64,000 nt of DNA from Hirudinaria manillensis (GCA_034509925.1 CM067535.1:6981201-7045200); one strand, 5' to 3'; positions 38,056 through 51,667 are shown, counted from the first letter of the stretch. The notes: a model not told the origin generated them from the letters alone. Numbers and translations are program-made.

Positions 38056-38685
38056 AACCAAGTCACTGTCACCTCATTCCTCACTCAGTCCCCGCTTCTT
38101 AGATGAATTCCGATGGTGCAGACATATTGGACTGCCTGCTCGAAGGTTCAACTGAACTTTATTCTCGGTTTAATTTTAATTTCGTTTCTTTGGTTATACT
38201 CTTAAACAAACGAATATATCCATGATTTCGATCGCAAGATTGGACAATTATTGATATTGGTATTAGTGCATTTTTCGAACTCGTTGGCACCGCTCAAAGA
38301 TCCCAAGCTAAATTCTCGCTAACGAAAAGAAATTACCATAATTGAATTATTGATGAATTTTAAAATTGTATGAAACCCTCCATACGATTTTATATTCGTA
38401 TCAATCTTTGCAGTTTGCAGATTAATGAGGACAAGAACATTTTCGGTGAATTTTTCTTTTTGTCATTATTATCTCATTTATACACCAAGCTTGTCATCTT
38501 AACTTACCTTCTGGGTACTAAATCCAAATCGAGCTAGATTAATTAGCCTCTCTTCAGAGGCTCTTGCAACATCACAGAAATTAACTATTATTATATCATT
38601 ATCATTACTAATTAACATCGCATCTGATATTCATTCCCTTAAAAATATATTTTTGAGTAACATTTTCATCAAATATCCCCTTCAG

Positions 38686-38930
38686 CTAATACACCCAATA
38701 GGCGTCATGCAATCTCTGGACAAACCATCAACGAAACAGGCTCTTGGGAACTCTCTCCAACATGTTGTACAGAACTGCAAGAAGACACCTTTGCAGACGA
38801 GGCCTTGACCAACGAGAATGTAATTCCACTTTCAAAACTTAAAAGAAAACTGAAGGAGTCTGAAAACACAATAAGGGTTATGCACGAAACAAAACAAACG
38901 CCACACTCTAAACATCATTCTGGATTTTGA
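38686..38930 (+). CDS. Unassigned exon-like open frame
   Basis: 81-codon open frame with no ATG start, preceded by a pyrimidine-rich acceptor (atccccttcag) and ending in TGA. The translation is hydrophilic, with two adjacent Cys residues, two possible N-glycosylation sites, and a basic stretch K-L-K-R-K-L-K. It could be the last exon of ANKAR spliced past the current stop, the tail of another plus-strand gene, or chance. Confidence 0.3.
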
Positions 38931-39666
38931 CATTGAAATACCTCAAAAACTTGAACTTTGTTCAGCAATAAATCTAACCATTAAACAGTTGTTCATGAAC
39001 TTTTTGATTGGTGTAGAAGGTTAAGCATCTTAAAATATCTCCACTTGTTCAAAATATTCCCCTTAATTCCCCCGACAAATGACAAATTCACCATTTCAAG
39101 CAAAAAATCAAAGACTGAAATGCATAAGTATAATAATTGCTGCAAACACAACTCATAGATCTTAAACTTGTTTCAAGCCATCTTAATTTCAGGCATCAGC
39201 AGCATGGAATGAACAGGAATAGAAATAATAAAATCATTTAAGATTCACAGCTAAAAGCTCAAACTTTTTATTATAAAATTTTATTATAAACCTGAAATAC
39301 CAAGCTTGATTAGTACTATTTTTGACTAATATGAATTGCTTTACTGCAAAAAACTCAGCGCCTGTCATGGTCTCATTAAGAAAAAAATCAACTTTGAGAT
39401 TCAAATGCGACACTGCCTGCTTAAATTTCCGCTAAAAACGAGTATTACGAAGAATGCCGCTCAATCATTGAATTGTTTGTGACTCATGAAAACTATGAAT
39501 TAGATGCAAAAATAATGATGATTATGATGATGAGTCTCAAAATGTCAAAAAGAATAAGAAATGGTGACTTCAAAAATCTCACTGCTTCAATTCTCTGAGA
39601 CAATTTTTAACATTATTATCGAGATTTATATGGAATCGTATTTATTCAACAGTTGCCAACAGCATT
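38931..39666. other. No gene recognised
   Basis: AT-rich sequence downstream of PYCR and downstream of the unassigned exon. Probably contains the PYCR 3' UTR. Confidence 0.45.
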
Positions 39667-41859
39667 CTAAGGTTTCTCCAGGAATCCTCTCCTTGCATGT
39701 TCTTCCAGTTGTACGGCCTTGTCGTGTGCTCTCTCTATGGTATCCATAATGAGACCCCTTAAGGCACCATTCTCTAGCGTCCTCAGACCTGCCAACGTCG
39801 TTCCGCCCGGTGAGCAGACCGAATCCTTGAGGGCACCAGGATGTTGTCCTGTTTCGAGGTACATTTTGGCAGCACCCTACAACAACAAAAGAAAAAAACC
39901 ATCTGTTAATGTTATTTCTGCCATAGCTTTCAATTTCACAAGGCTGGCATCTCTTTAGTCTCTTGAAGAGAGGCATTAGAAAGCCACACTTACCCATCAA
40001 TGTCAAATCTCATTTCAAATCAAGTATTTATAGGAAGCATTGCAGAAGAAAGTCAATAAGAAATCAAAGATAACTGTAAGGCAACCTACCAAGAGAGTCC
40101 ACGCAGCAAGCTTCTGTGCAACATCCCTTGGCATGCCCATCATAGATCCACCATCTCCAGCAGCCTCAATGCTCATATAGACCTGCATTCATTGTTATGC
40201 ATTGCGTGATCAATCGCATTGACTGATAAATATTACGGTTAATAGTAGTTATTGTTAATTAAAATTGATGTGGTTAAGTAATAAACAAATACTTGTAAAC
40301 ATGTGGTATGTGATTGCTTTAAATGGTTTCACTAGTCTATTATAAATTCCTAAAAAGAAAAATCCAGTTTATCAAAACTCACATAAGCTGGCCCTGACCC
40401 ACTTATGGCAGTCACTGTGTTGAGGTCTTTTTCAGGAAGACTGAAACAGATTCCTACACTCTCAAAAAGTCTGTTAACGGAGAAAAAAAATGGATCTTAA
40501 TTCCAGATTGCTTAAAATGTGTTTCTGTCATGTCAAAAGACATTCTCATCTTTATAGGTTCTATTTTTTTATACAAAAGTAGAAAAATGAATATTTATTT
40601 TTATTAAAATTTATTTAATTAAAATTGTTTAATACCCTAAATCCAGATATGTTATCTTGAACAAGTCATTCATGCATATATAAGCCAAAGGTCAACCTAC
40701 TTGCAGGCAATTACTGGGTCATCATCTTTGGCACTATGACCCTTGCAAATAACAGTTGCACCATAGCCTACAGCCACTGGTGAATTTGGCATGGATCTTA
40801 TAATCCTAGTTCCTTCTGGAAGACTCTAAAATTTAAATATTTTTATGACAATTTAAACATGAATATTTGAACATATGCATATGCTATGTGTACTCAAATC
40901 TCAAATGACATTTTGTACTTATGAAAAACAGGAAAGAAGTCCAAAATTAAATTTGATTAAACTATAACTTGTTTAACTAATAAATAACTTTGTTATTTAA
41001 CTTAAGTTATCTTTTAAACCTTGGGTTAATACAATTCGCAACAACACATTGCATAAATCATAACCACACCATGCCCATAAAGTTTGATATCTAAGTAATA
41101 AAATGTTCATAAGCTAACAAAGTTCATAAACAACATAGTTACTTACATCCTCTAATTGCCTAATGGTGATTCCTGCGCATATGGAGATAAATAGATGGCG
41201 CTTAGTGTCAACCTTTGTTTTGACCTCTACCAATGTTTTCAGAGCAACGTTTGGCTTGACAGCAACAACTATAACATCACTCCATTGGACAAGATCCTTG
41301 TTTGAAGAAGAACGATTGACCCCAGAAAATTTATCTTTCTATTTCAAATAAGTTTTGGATTAATTCATAAGAAATTGAAACAAAAACTATGTATGAATAT
41401 CAAAACCTTTACAAACCAGAGATTTATCCAGAAGCTCTGCATTCACATCATAGCACGTTATCTGTGAAGGCTTGAGCACTAAGAGCATTGAAAATGTAAA
41501 AAGTCTATAATTATAAAATGCTAGAATGTATAACATAAACAACTGGTTGACAATCACATCATTTAAGTACTTTTAAATATATCCATTATATTAAACAAAG
41601 TGCACATTAAGTATATAAATTATATGTATATATAATATATATCATACATAAATGCATTATGGCTTGAAACAATTGATAATTCAAAAATTATATAAATATT
41701 ATAATATTATAAAATATTATATAAAATACACAGAAACTTACCATTTTTTCCAATAAAACCCCTGCATAAATTTTGAGCCATGAAGCCAAAACCAATGAAC
41801 CCCAATTTTATAGATGACATATCAACAGATATGGAATTGTGATCCCCTGATGACGACAT
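39667..41859 (-). CDS. PYCR: Pyrroline-5-carboxylate reductase
   Basis: Catalyses NAD(P)H-dependent reduction of pyrroline-5-carboxylate to proline, the last step of proline synthesis. Exons in coding order: 41742-41859, 41417-41478, 41147-41338, 40701-40825, 40383-40470, 40090-40182, 39667-39876. They total 888 nt, 295 residues, with all phases kept. The Rossmann motif is G23-F-G25-F-M-A28 in the first exon. Later blocks are [25 protein letters not shown], the substrate loop A-I-S-G-S-G-P-A-Y and [16 protein letters not shown]. The start at 41859 is the first ATG of the open frame. A hydrophilic 18-residue N-terminus precedes the fold, without an obvious mitochondrial leader. Head to head with POLR2F. 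I cannot say which vertebrate paralogue (PYCR1/2 or PYCR3) is closest. Confidence 0.95.
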
Positions 41860-42794
41860 ATTTCTGTTTTGTTTGCAGCCTCTGCAAAATTTACTCAATT
41901 TGATCTTCAGGACTTAACCAGGTTTCATAACCTCCAGCCTAAATGATAACTGAATCCTACTTAAACAACCTCTTTTTGCTTTTGTTATTGGTTGATATTG
42001 GCTTTCTTGTGTTTTTAAAATTCTTCTCTCGCTGCTTCGTCCTAGAAATTTTCATTTGACATTCCAGCAGAATCCAGTCACTTTTAGAATTTCACAAAGC
42101 TAACCTACCAGCAAGCAACGACAACTATATTAAGTATTCTATTGAACAATTTACCAATCGAACCGTCAGCGCGATAGATCTGTGATGAATTTATATTGGA
42201 CGACCGCTGCAAAACAAAAGGACAGCCGATCTGAAATGAGTTTGTGTTTTCTAAATTCTTACGAAAACTTAAGCAAGCAGCAGACTTAAACAAAAAGCCT
42301 TTAAAAAATTATCAAAGACCAAGTTTACCTAAGATCTCACTAAATACGTTAAAATAAATCATTTGTAATTTTTTACGAAATATTATTCCAAATGGAACAA
42401 CCGCGTTTAAAGCGAATCTGTGAAACAATTAAGGTGGGGATAATTTGGTGGTGATTTATTGACGAGACTACTGTAATTATTCAGTATGTAATCCGATGTG
42501 ATAACATAATCTTGGGACTCACCCTCGAGATGATTTCATAAGTGCATGTAAATAAATAAAATGAAAACAATGTTTGTAGATTTACTAAGTTTAATAATTT
42601 ATATAATAGTTTATATATTTAGTATTTCAAAAAGAACTTTTAAAAACTGTTTTAATATTTAAAATCTTAGGGGGTCCTAGATATTTAGTGTCTTTGTTTA
42701 GTTTACTTTGGTGAGATATCGCGTGCTGTTTGTTGAGTTTGTTTTTCGAGGTTTTGGTTCGTTTCGCAACGCCGATCAACATTATTAAAGTCAA
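41860..42794. promoter_or_regulatory. Divergent intergenic region between PYCR and POLR2F
   Basis: 935 bp with both 5' regions and presumably both promoters. No ORF worth noting and no clear core-promoter motif. Confidence 0.4.
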
Positions 42795-43553
42795 ATGGCT
42801 GATGATAGGGATGACGAGTAAGTAAAGCAGGATTTAATTTATTGCTCGTTGCAAAACACCTGTAAATTGGTCCGAAATGTTGATATGAAAGCAGGATGGA
42901 TAACGACGCCCTCAAATCCATAGAATTTCACACATTTCAAACTTAGATAAAGCTCAACACTTCACGCGAATTAGACATTTTGTCAATATTCCATAGGGAT
43001 ATGAAGGAACCTCTTTCCTTATACTCAATTAGGGAATCTGAAATAGAAATGTCTCAAAATGCATTTTAGGTTAATCAAAATGAGGTGCTCCAAACCTATT
43101 TAAAGTACCTTATGATGACGTTTGTCTTGCATTAATAATTTGTTCATGCCCTAGATATCTAAATTTTAAAATAATTGTAGCTATGAAGGAGACTTTGACG
43201 ATATTGAGGATGATGTCCAAGATGAAGCTGAACCCATGGAGGATGTTCGAGATCATGTAGACATCCTGGAGAATGGAAGGAAGGATGAGAAGTCACTCAA
43301 AGTGGATCCTGAAAAAAGAATGACCACACCTTATATGACAAAATATGAGAGAGCCAGGGTACTTGGAACAAGGGCTCTTCAGATAGCAATGGGGGCCCCA
43401 GTCATGGTGGAACTCGAAGGGGAAATTGATCCTTTGGCAATTGCCACAAAAGAACTAAAAGCCAAGAAGGTGCCTATGATAATAAGGCGTTATCTTCCTG
43501 ATGGATCATATGAAGAATGGTCAGTGGATGAGCTGATTGTCACAGACTTATGA
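42795..43553 (+). CDS. POLR2F: RPB6, shared subunit of RNA polymerases I, II and III
   Basis: Two exons, 42795-42817 and 43181-43553, giving 131 residues (human 127). The first exon carries only eight codons, M-A-D-D-R-D-D and a split Asp. The N-terminal third is very acidic, as usual. The conserved core follows: [20 protein letters not shown] (the omega-like fold that clamps the largest subunit), then P-L-A-I-A-T-K-E-L and [15 protein letters not shown] likely poly(A) signal (aataaa) lies about 55 bp past the stop. Confidence 0.97.
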
Positions 43554-44164
43554 ACTCAAAAGCATTGGCTAGATTTGTTTTACTACCTGTACAGTGGGAT
43601 AAATGACTTAATAAACTTCTATAACATACAGCATGTCTTTCAGTTTTGATGTTAATAGCATTAGGGATGGGTTTAGAGATAGGGATAGGATCTGTAAGCA
43701 TTAAATATTGCACTTTTGTAATGGTATTGCCAACAACCTAAAACTAATTTACCCTCAACAAATCTGCAGTCATTATTTATTATTTAGTGCCACATCACAA
43801 TTGTATTGTTTGGAAAGGAAATGTTGTTTTCATAAGCAGCACTCAGTTAAAAAAAAACGAATATTTGAACCACATTGCAGAAAATACACTATCAAAGTTT
43901 TCTATTTACCTTTATTAACAAAATCAAGTTAAGTTTACTTAACTGTCTAATGTACTCAAAGAAAAAGGCAGTTGTGGGGAATAAAAATCTCTTAAAAATA
44001 TTTGCTTGTCATATCCAAAAACATCAAAGAATACAATAAACAAAACTAAACTCTTTTCCAACGAATTAAATAAATTCAGGACACCAAATGGGCATTGTAA
44101 TTAAGATCAAGTATTACAGAGATTCATGTCAGCAGTTGGACAACAGACAATTCTTGAACTCAAT
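43554..44164. other. Convergent 3' ends of POLR2F and DNAJC10
   Basis: 611 bp with no recognisable gene. A 74-codon plus ORF at 43708-43932 looks like chance. Confidence 0.5.
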
Positions 44165-47100
44165 TTATAATTCATCTTTCCTTTTGGTATCTTTTGTCTG
44201 TGCAACAACATGAAGTTATAAATGTTATTGAAATCATTCTTTTAATATTTTCAGATAAAGTCTTCCTTCAAGCCATACCAAAATATATTTATAATGTTAT
44301 TAGCAAATCCTGAGCTTAGGTATAAAGAAAAGGCTTTGTTTGATTTTACAGTAATTTCATATTTATAATCTGTCTTCCCCAACTCAACATTGTTTAAAAG
44401 CAAGATTTATATTTTACACAATTTTTGCCCAAATAAAAGGAGCAAAATTAAAAACTATATCAAATCCAAAAAGTGTTTTAGGACCACATTAATATTATAT
44501 ATAATTTGTTATTTATTTCGTGATTTACTATAAAAAAATGTGCTGTTTCAAACTATTGCTGTATTGTCAGTAAATTATTGATTATTGTATAAAATAACAT
44601 GAAAAATGTTCACAAAGTAAAGCTTAATTTACTCACTTTTGTAGGAACCATTTTGCTGAGGTAATCAATGATATAATTGGCATCTTGACTATTTATATCA
44701 TTGCCATAATAACTCTGCAAAATCAAGTATAAATGAATATTTGTATATTCTGCTTAGTGCAAAGTTCAGAATAGGACAACAGTTAATACTCTTTTTGTGA
44801 GATGAAGCTATTCTTATGTACATATATATATATAAAAGCTAGATAATTTAACAAACCTGTGAGTGATCACTCGAATGAGTGTCTGCCTTGTAGAACCTGA
44901 CGCTTGGATAAGCCTGGACACCAGCACGTTGACAAAGTTTTGGACTTTCGTCACAGTTGACTTTCCCGGCTCTGACTTTACCTCTCAGCTCCTGGAAGTA
45001 TCAGTGATTTTTAAGTTAACGGTTTTATAACATTAATTCTTACATCAGTAATGAAAATGGTAGCCCAAGGGGCTTCAGTGCAGAAATATATCACTGTCAA
45101 AATAAAGCTTTGAGAAGGCATGCCATAGTTTTAGTAAAACATGTTTAATAACCTGAATGAAAAATATGAACTAACAGCTGCAACTCTTTCAAATTCTGGA
45201 GCAAAGACTTGACAGTGGCCACACCAAGGAGCATAAAAATCAATCACCCAAGGCTTGGGGCTTTTGAAAACTTTGCTCTCAAAATTGTCGTCATTGAGTT
45301 TATGTGTCTTACTAGGCAGGAATTCAAATGCCCACGCTCTGATGGACTGGGCATCTCGATACCATCCATTGTAGACACTGTATAAGTGACAAAATCAAAT
45401 CTAGTCTTTTGTGAAGTTCATCAAAATGCACATGAGCTAGACTAGTCTGATATATATTATACTTAGATCACCCCAATAGGGATCTGGACCCTTTAGGACA
45501 AACCATAGAACAAATCTCATTTCTACTTTTTTAAATAAATAAAATTCTTAAAGTCTTGAATATTTTCAACAAATATTTGTAGAACTTTGAACAAAATATT
45601 TACTTAAATGACACATAGCACAATAAGTTGAAATTATGAGGCATTTTAAAACCAAATCTTAAAATATGATGAATACTCACTGAAAGACAGCATTATCACT
45701 CCTTCCCCTTGGGTAAAGTCTTATTGATGGATAAGATTGTACGTTGAGAGATTGGCAAAGACTCCTGTGTTCTTGACAGTCAACCTGCCCAACTTTGACA
45801 TTTTTCATTTCTGACAGCATCTTTGAAATATTGAAGATGATGTCTGTTATTTTGCTGTTACGAAGGTTATTAAATGAAATTCAAGATGAAATCTTATCCT
45901 ATTGTTAATTTCCAAGGATAACAATACTATAATTAATTTTAAGTTTTCAAAAACAATGATTAGTATTTGAGAAAATTGGTTTCTGGGATGAACCCAGGAA
46001 TATTTTTTCATCAAGATCTCATTATAAAATCAAACATGATTGAACCGAACAATTTTAATAATCTTGCCAACAGTTAATAGGTTAATCACTTCCCTGAAAG
46101 GTGAATGTAAACTTTGTTAAAATAAGATATGATTGTCTACCTTTGCAAGTTTCCTCCATTCGGGAGCCAATTGCTGGCAAGGACCACACCACGGGGCATA
46201 AAAATCAACCAGCCAGGTATCTTCAAGTGACCTTGAAGTCACTAGCAATTGGAAAGTCTCAGGGATCAATATCATGACAGTGGGCCTCAATATGTCCTTC
46301 AAATGTAATTATAAATTATTTATTTCAATTATATTTTATTAGCAATTAAATAGATATGTTGTAGTAGAAAATCCATCTCAATACCTTTACAAATTCTGCA
46401 ATTTCTGAAGAATGATGACCACCATGATAATGATGAGGCTTAGTCTGATTGTAGAGGATGGTAGTTGGATATGATTTGATGCTATACTAAAGAAACAAAT
46501 ATAAACATTATAAAATAAGACACAATACTTTTAGTATATGAAATATAAGGCCTATTATTGATTAATTTAATGCATGTTTTTAAACAGCATTTCATCTGTG
46601 AAAACAATCAGAATGTAGACTAACACTGTTACACAGAGACGAATGGATGGTGCAGTCAACAGTTCCAAACTTCACAAAACCATCGACTATCTTTGAGGCC
46701 TTCCTGAATTCGGGCAGCAGCCTCATGCATGGGGGACACCACTGAAACGTCAATATAGCAAATAACAACTGTTTTAAATCCTCACAATATTTATCCTTAT
46801 AGGTATTATTGGTATTTCTATATTTATTTTGAGCCATTACTCTTATATTTCAATATTATTACATTATTAATCCTTATTTCTAAATCTAGCTTCTCTTGAA
46901 ATCATTATATTAGTTTTTTTTTTTACATATTTACAATCATTTTATTCATCAACTGAAATAACTATACATACAATATCTACATATATAGAACTATTATGAT
47001 GTTACGTTGTTGTTGAACTACTCTGCATTGTATCAGTTTAAAGATAAAGACTTACTGGAGCAAAGAAGTCAATGAACCAGGGGTACTGGTCAAGAGTTAC

Positions 47101-50100
47101 AGCAGGAAAGTCCAGGGGTCCTAAAGTTCTTACTGGGGTCAAGTAGCTGTCTTTTGCGAAGGCTGCGATGTCGTGAGCAGTTTGGCGACCTAAAGATGTT
47201 GATTGTTATGTAATTAATAGTGACCCTAGCCACTGTCCATCCCTGTCCTAGTTAACACACTTCTTGTAATAATTTAGAGACTACTAACTAGTGAATTTAT
47301 ATCACAAGATGTTTAAAACAACAACCTAATTTTATAATTACTGTAATGTATTTGTTATAATTTCTATAAATACAACAAAGGCATACATGTTCAAACATGA
47401 AAAAAAATGGCTCAGTCCATACAAATTTATATATGTGCCCAACTTAAGATGTGCTGTATCACTTACACGATACCTATTCCAGTGAGTAATGCCAAAGCAA
47501 AAATGTAAAAACAAGCCACCAAAATTATGAAACACGAACCATAATGAATCTCGTGTCCTCCTATGGATTTAAAAAGTAGGAAAACTGGAAACTTCGTTAT
47601 ATGCAAACTTTGACACTTTTCAGAGTACAACTTGCAGTCTAGCCTTCCAATCTGAAGATTTTAATTACTCGAATTAGAGCAGAATTAACATTAATGTCAT
47701 TAAAATTAATTAAAATGATCAAAACAAGTGAAAACAAAAAAAAGGTATTTGATCTCAATAGCCAATTTCTCAAGAGTTTCTTCTGACCATCTGATGTAAT
47801 GTGTGAAGCTTGTTTGAATTAGAAGGAAACATAAAACTGAAGATAAAAAGCTCTAAGAATTACTTGCCTTGACAGATTCAACTAATGATGGCAGTTTTCT
47901 CAACTCAAGATCTTTAAACGCTCCCTCAACAAAGTGAATCAACCATGCAGGGGTTACACCTTCGTTAACTTCTTTCAAGGCTTGCTTTTAGAACATATTA
48001 TGAAAATAAATTACATAATTATAATTAACTTTTAACAAGTTTCCATAGAATCTAAAAACCTCGAGGCCTTGATCGTCGAGCATCATCACGTCTGGAAGCT
48101 GAGCCAAAACCGAGTAAGCAATTTCTCTCGCATCATAACTGGTTATTTCCTTGAAGATCATTATTTACGTTTTTAGTAATTTTTTTTAATCCGTTTTAGA
48201 CAAAATGCCACAAAAACTCACTAGTCCTTCATTTTTCAAGACTTTTGACCTCTCAAAGAAAAACAGTCCTTCCCAAATGCCCATCTCACTGCAAATGTGG
48301 TCACCATCTCTACAGAACATAGTGGCAACATGAACAAGCTCATCCTTTGTAAATAAACAAACCTAGATTAAGCAACTGAGAGACAGTATCTTGGATGTTT
48401 GGAATATTGGATGTTAAGTTTTCCAATGATAAACTGTGAATCCATGTGACTCACCAGCATTGATGAAAGTTTGATCATTGTTGCAGACTCCAAGCATTCT
48501 TGGTCAAATATTAAACATTACAGTTACATTTCACCCATAATTTCTAAGTAATACTTATATGGCAAACCAAGTAATTCAAAATAATCAAATCCAATAATTT
48601 CAGAACGGTTCTTACCTCCTGAATCGCTCCTACAAAAACTTATGAGCCAAGGCAAAGAATTTTTAGGATCAGCGGTCATCTCTTTAAAGTTTCCTGACCA
48701 GAGTTCAACAACATTTGATCTGACATGATCTAAGACAAACTTTACCAGTTCCTGCTTGGATTTTGTACCATAAAATTTTTCCCTCTGCAACAGCAAAATG
48801 CTTAATTTAACATTAATTTTCTTAATTTGACCTTTAATTTAATAAACTCCCATTCTTATTTATTAATTAAGAAATTTAATTATTAATTATTTAATTAAGA
48901 ATTCTTAGGTTTGTGTCATTTGTAATGCAAATTATGTCTGATAAACTTGGAATAAAATTCTAACCTCTGGATAGAGCAAGAGAGTTGGGTAAGATCTGAT
49001 ACCCTTCTGTCTGCACAAGTGCCAATCGTCTTCGCAATTCACCGCCCCTATCCTAACCACACCTACTAATTCTCGGGCAACTTCTCTCCACTAAAAAAGA
49101 AAAACAATTACATATTTGTTTATAAATAAATTATAATTACATATTTGTTTATAAATAAATTATGATTACATATTTGTTTATAAATAATCTATGATTACAT
49201 ATTTGTTTACAAAACTTTGGCTCTTTAGAAAAAAATACTGTGAATATTTAAAGAACTTTTTAATAATACTGTGATACTGTTATATTGACATCATGGCTCT
49301 GGAACGAGGGTTGGCTAAAAAGTCTGTGCTTCAAGAAATAGCAATAAAAGAACAATGGCAATCATAATAGTGTTGTGCCAAACTGATGCACATTAGAAAG
49401 TGACCAGTGACCAATGGCATTACATAAATGATGAAAGCACACCTGCTATGTGAATTCATCTAATCAGCTTAAATAGCTTACTGTAGGGGCCAGATCATGA
49501 CAATGAGAACAGTGAGGAGAATAGAAATTGATGAACCAAACATCTGATGTTCCCTCCACAGATATGTCTTTATCAACAACAAAGCAACAAAGTTATGTTA
49601 AGCATGTGTCTGTATATGTATTTTTAACATACCCACCAAAATCAGATCTGCTCAACGTTATTATTTCTTCATCATCGTCATAAATTCCTGCCAAAAGAGC
49701 AAGCGAAATAGTATAATTTTCTATCAAACTTTGCTTAATCACTTTAATTCTTTGAAGGTTTCAATTTAAAACAGTAATTTATTTTGAGTAAATAGTTTTT
49801 ATGGGATATGGCTTAATAATATACAAATACATACAAAATTTTGAATGAATACAAATTAGAAAGAAAAATTAGAAAAATATTTAAAAGAAAAATATGTCAT
49901 AAAATCACAGCTCTTATTTTAAAATTAATGTAATAATGCAAAAGATAAAAATAAATAAGCAAGTTTCACAAAAAGTCAACAACCATTTAACTCTGAGATA
50001 GGTTAAAATGTGCATTGCAAAAAAGTTGTTATAGCATTCTACACAAATTGATTTGATTGATTAAGTTTAAATCATATTGATGAAGGTGTCTCACCAAACT

Positions 50101-50614
50101 GCTGATTATAGAAGTTCCAACTTTGGTATCCACCTCCCGATGGTCCACCCTCCTTGAGACCTTCTTCTCCGAACTTATCGTATCTTTTCCTCAAGTCCTC
50201 ATCCTTCAGAACCTCATAAGCACGATTGATTTTAAGAAATTTTTCATGGGCTGATGGATCATCCTGAACAAAATCATGTTTCCATTGTCAATTATTTAGG
50301 ACATTCATTGAGCTAATAAATAGAACATTAATCACAATGGCATTCATAATAATTCCAAAGAGCAAGTTCTGTTATTTACAAATATAAACGTCATTTTAAG
50401 AAATTGTTTGAACTGTAAAACACTAAAGATAACTTTATCTGACCCTATTCTTATCTGGGTGCATCGTCAAGGCAAGTTTTTTGAAGGCCTTTCTTATTTC
50501 CACTACTGTCGCTTGACGACCCAGTCCCAGCAACTCGTATAAATCTTCGCCACTAACAATCACAGTAAATGCAACTAAAATAAAAGCCTTGAGAAACAAA
50601 GTATGTAGCTTCAT
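44165..50614 (-). CDS. DNAJC10: DNAJC10 / ERdj5, ER DnaJ-thioredoxin disulfide reductase
   Basis: ER reductase that cuts disulfides of misfolded proteins for ERAD and recruits BiP. Twenty exons in coding order: 50444-50614, 50095-50263, 49637-49687, 49482-49567, 48965-49090, 48616-48784, 48455-48498, 48222-48344, 48060-48149, 47868-47984, 47540-47651, 47056-47189, 46625-46741, 46385-46486, 46141-46296, 45681-45820, 45176-45377, 44857-44991, 44637-44714, 44165-44197. They total 2,355 nt, 784 residues (human 793), all phases kept. Signal peptide 1-22; J domain with H52-P-D; then thioredoxin domains with active sites C-S-H-C, C-P-P-C, C-G-P-C and C-G-H-C in order, and two Trx-like domains without CxxC between the first and second. 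The last 33-nt exon encodes the ER signal K-D-E-L. Intron 10 starts GC (AAG|GCAAGT). The third and fourth active sites differ from human (CHPC, CGPC). Confidence 0.97.
49107..49212. repeat. 29-bp tandem repeat, about 3.6 copies, in DNAJC10 intron 4
   Basis: Starts at 49107, 49136, 49165 and 49194 with a unit beginning attacatatttgtttataaa; copies differ at one to four bases. An intronic minisatellite with no evident role. Confidence 0.9.
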
Positions 50615-51667
50615 TGTTCTGTTTAGAGTGTGGTTCGTTCAAATGTCAAATTTGGATACACCAGCGCAACCTTTAATGTCACTTAAATAAATATGAACTT
50701 GAATTACAATCATTTATTGATAATCATTCGACCAATTATCTTTAGGCTGATCATCAGCGTAAATAGCTCAGAAAGACGTTGGAAACCGTTCAAATCACGT
50801 CCGTTCTATGGAGACGGAAATTTACATTGTCAACCTGAAGAGTGTACGTATACCACATTTTAGCGATGTTAGAATATATTTGGAATCTTTAGTTACAATA
50901 AATAAAGTAATGTTATAAGTTGTACTTATTTTTGAAAATTATTTTTGTAACTAAAAACAAGTCAATTCAATCATTAATACACAATAGGTTTTTATATTTT
51001 ATTATTTTCCAGGTTTTTATATTTATTTCCATTTAAATATGTTCTGTTAAAATAAGCTCGCTATTTAGGAAATATTGGTTTTTCAAACATCCAAATATTT
51101 TCTGTGCGTCTTGGAGTAGGACAACAGATGAATTTGAAAATCGAAAGAAATAAAAGCAAAAATTATTTTTCTCGCATAAACCAGCCCTAAAAAGTATGAC
51201 ACAGTTATGGAAATGATGGCTACCACAGGCAATGTTGAAGGTGCTGATGGCCTATGGTCTGGGTGTAAACTTCTATTGATTTTCCTTCAAAACGTAACTT
51301 TGTAGTGGATTATTATGGGATGTAAAACTGAAAAGAAACCATAATAAATAGCTCAAATTGTGAATAATAGACTCTCCGAAGATCTAGAGATAGAACTTAT
51401 TCAAATTTGTTTACCAGAAATCTCCCAACAATATACTGAAGCAAGTTTGCTGATTTGATTAGAATTTGAAAGCGTGAAACTGCTTTCAATAATTTTAAAT
51501 TTGATGGTATTTATTGAAATTAAAGATGTTGAATAAATTCTAATAATCAGGTAAAAAGGCTAATTGATTAAAAGCACAAATAACAATTTAAAACTTAATC
51601 TTAAAAACTAAAGAAATTCAAAAAACAAATTCTCGAAGAATGCTTCTATGAAGTTCCCTCATTCGCT

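Noticed and set aside
39626..40006. 126-codon minus-strand ORF overlapping the last PYCR exon
   Set aside because: It is in a different frame from the PYCR sequence and contains the exon-intron border; a shadow of the real exon.
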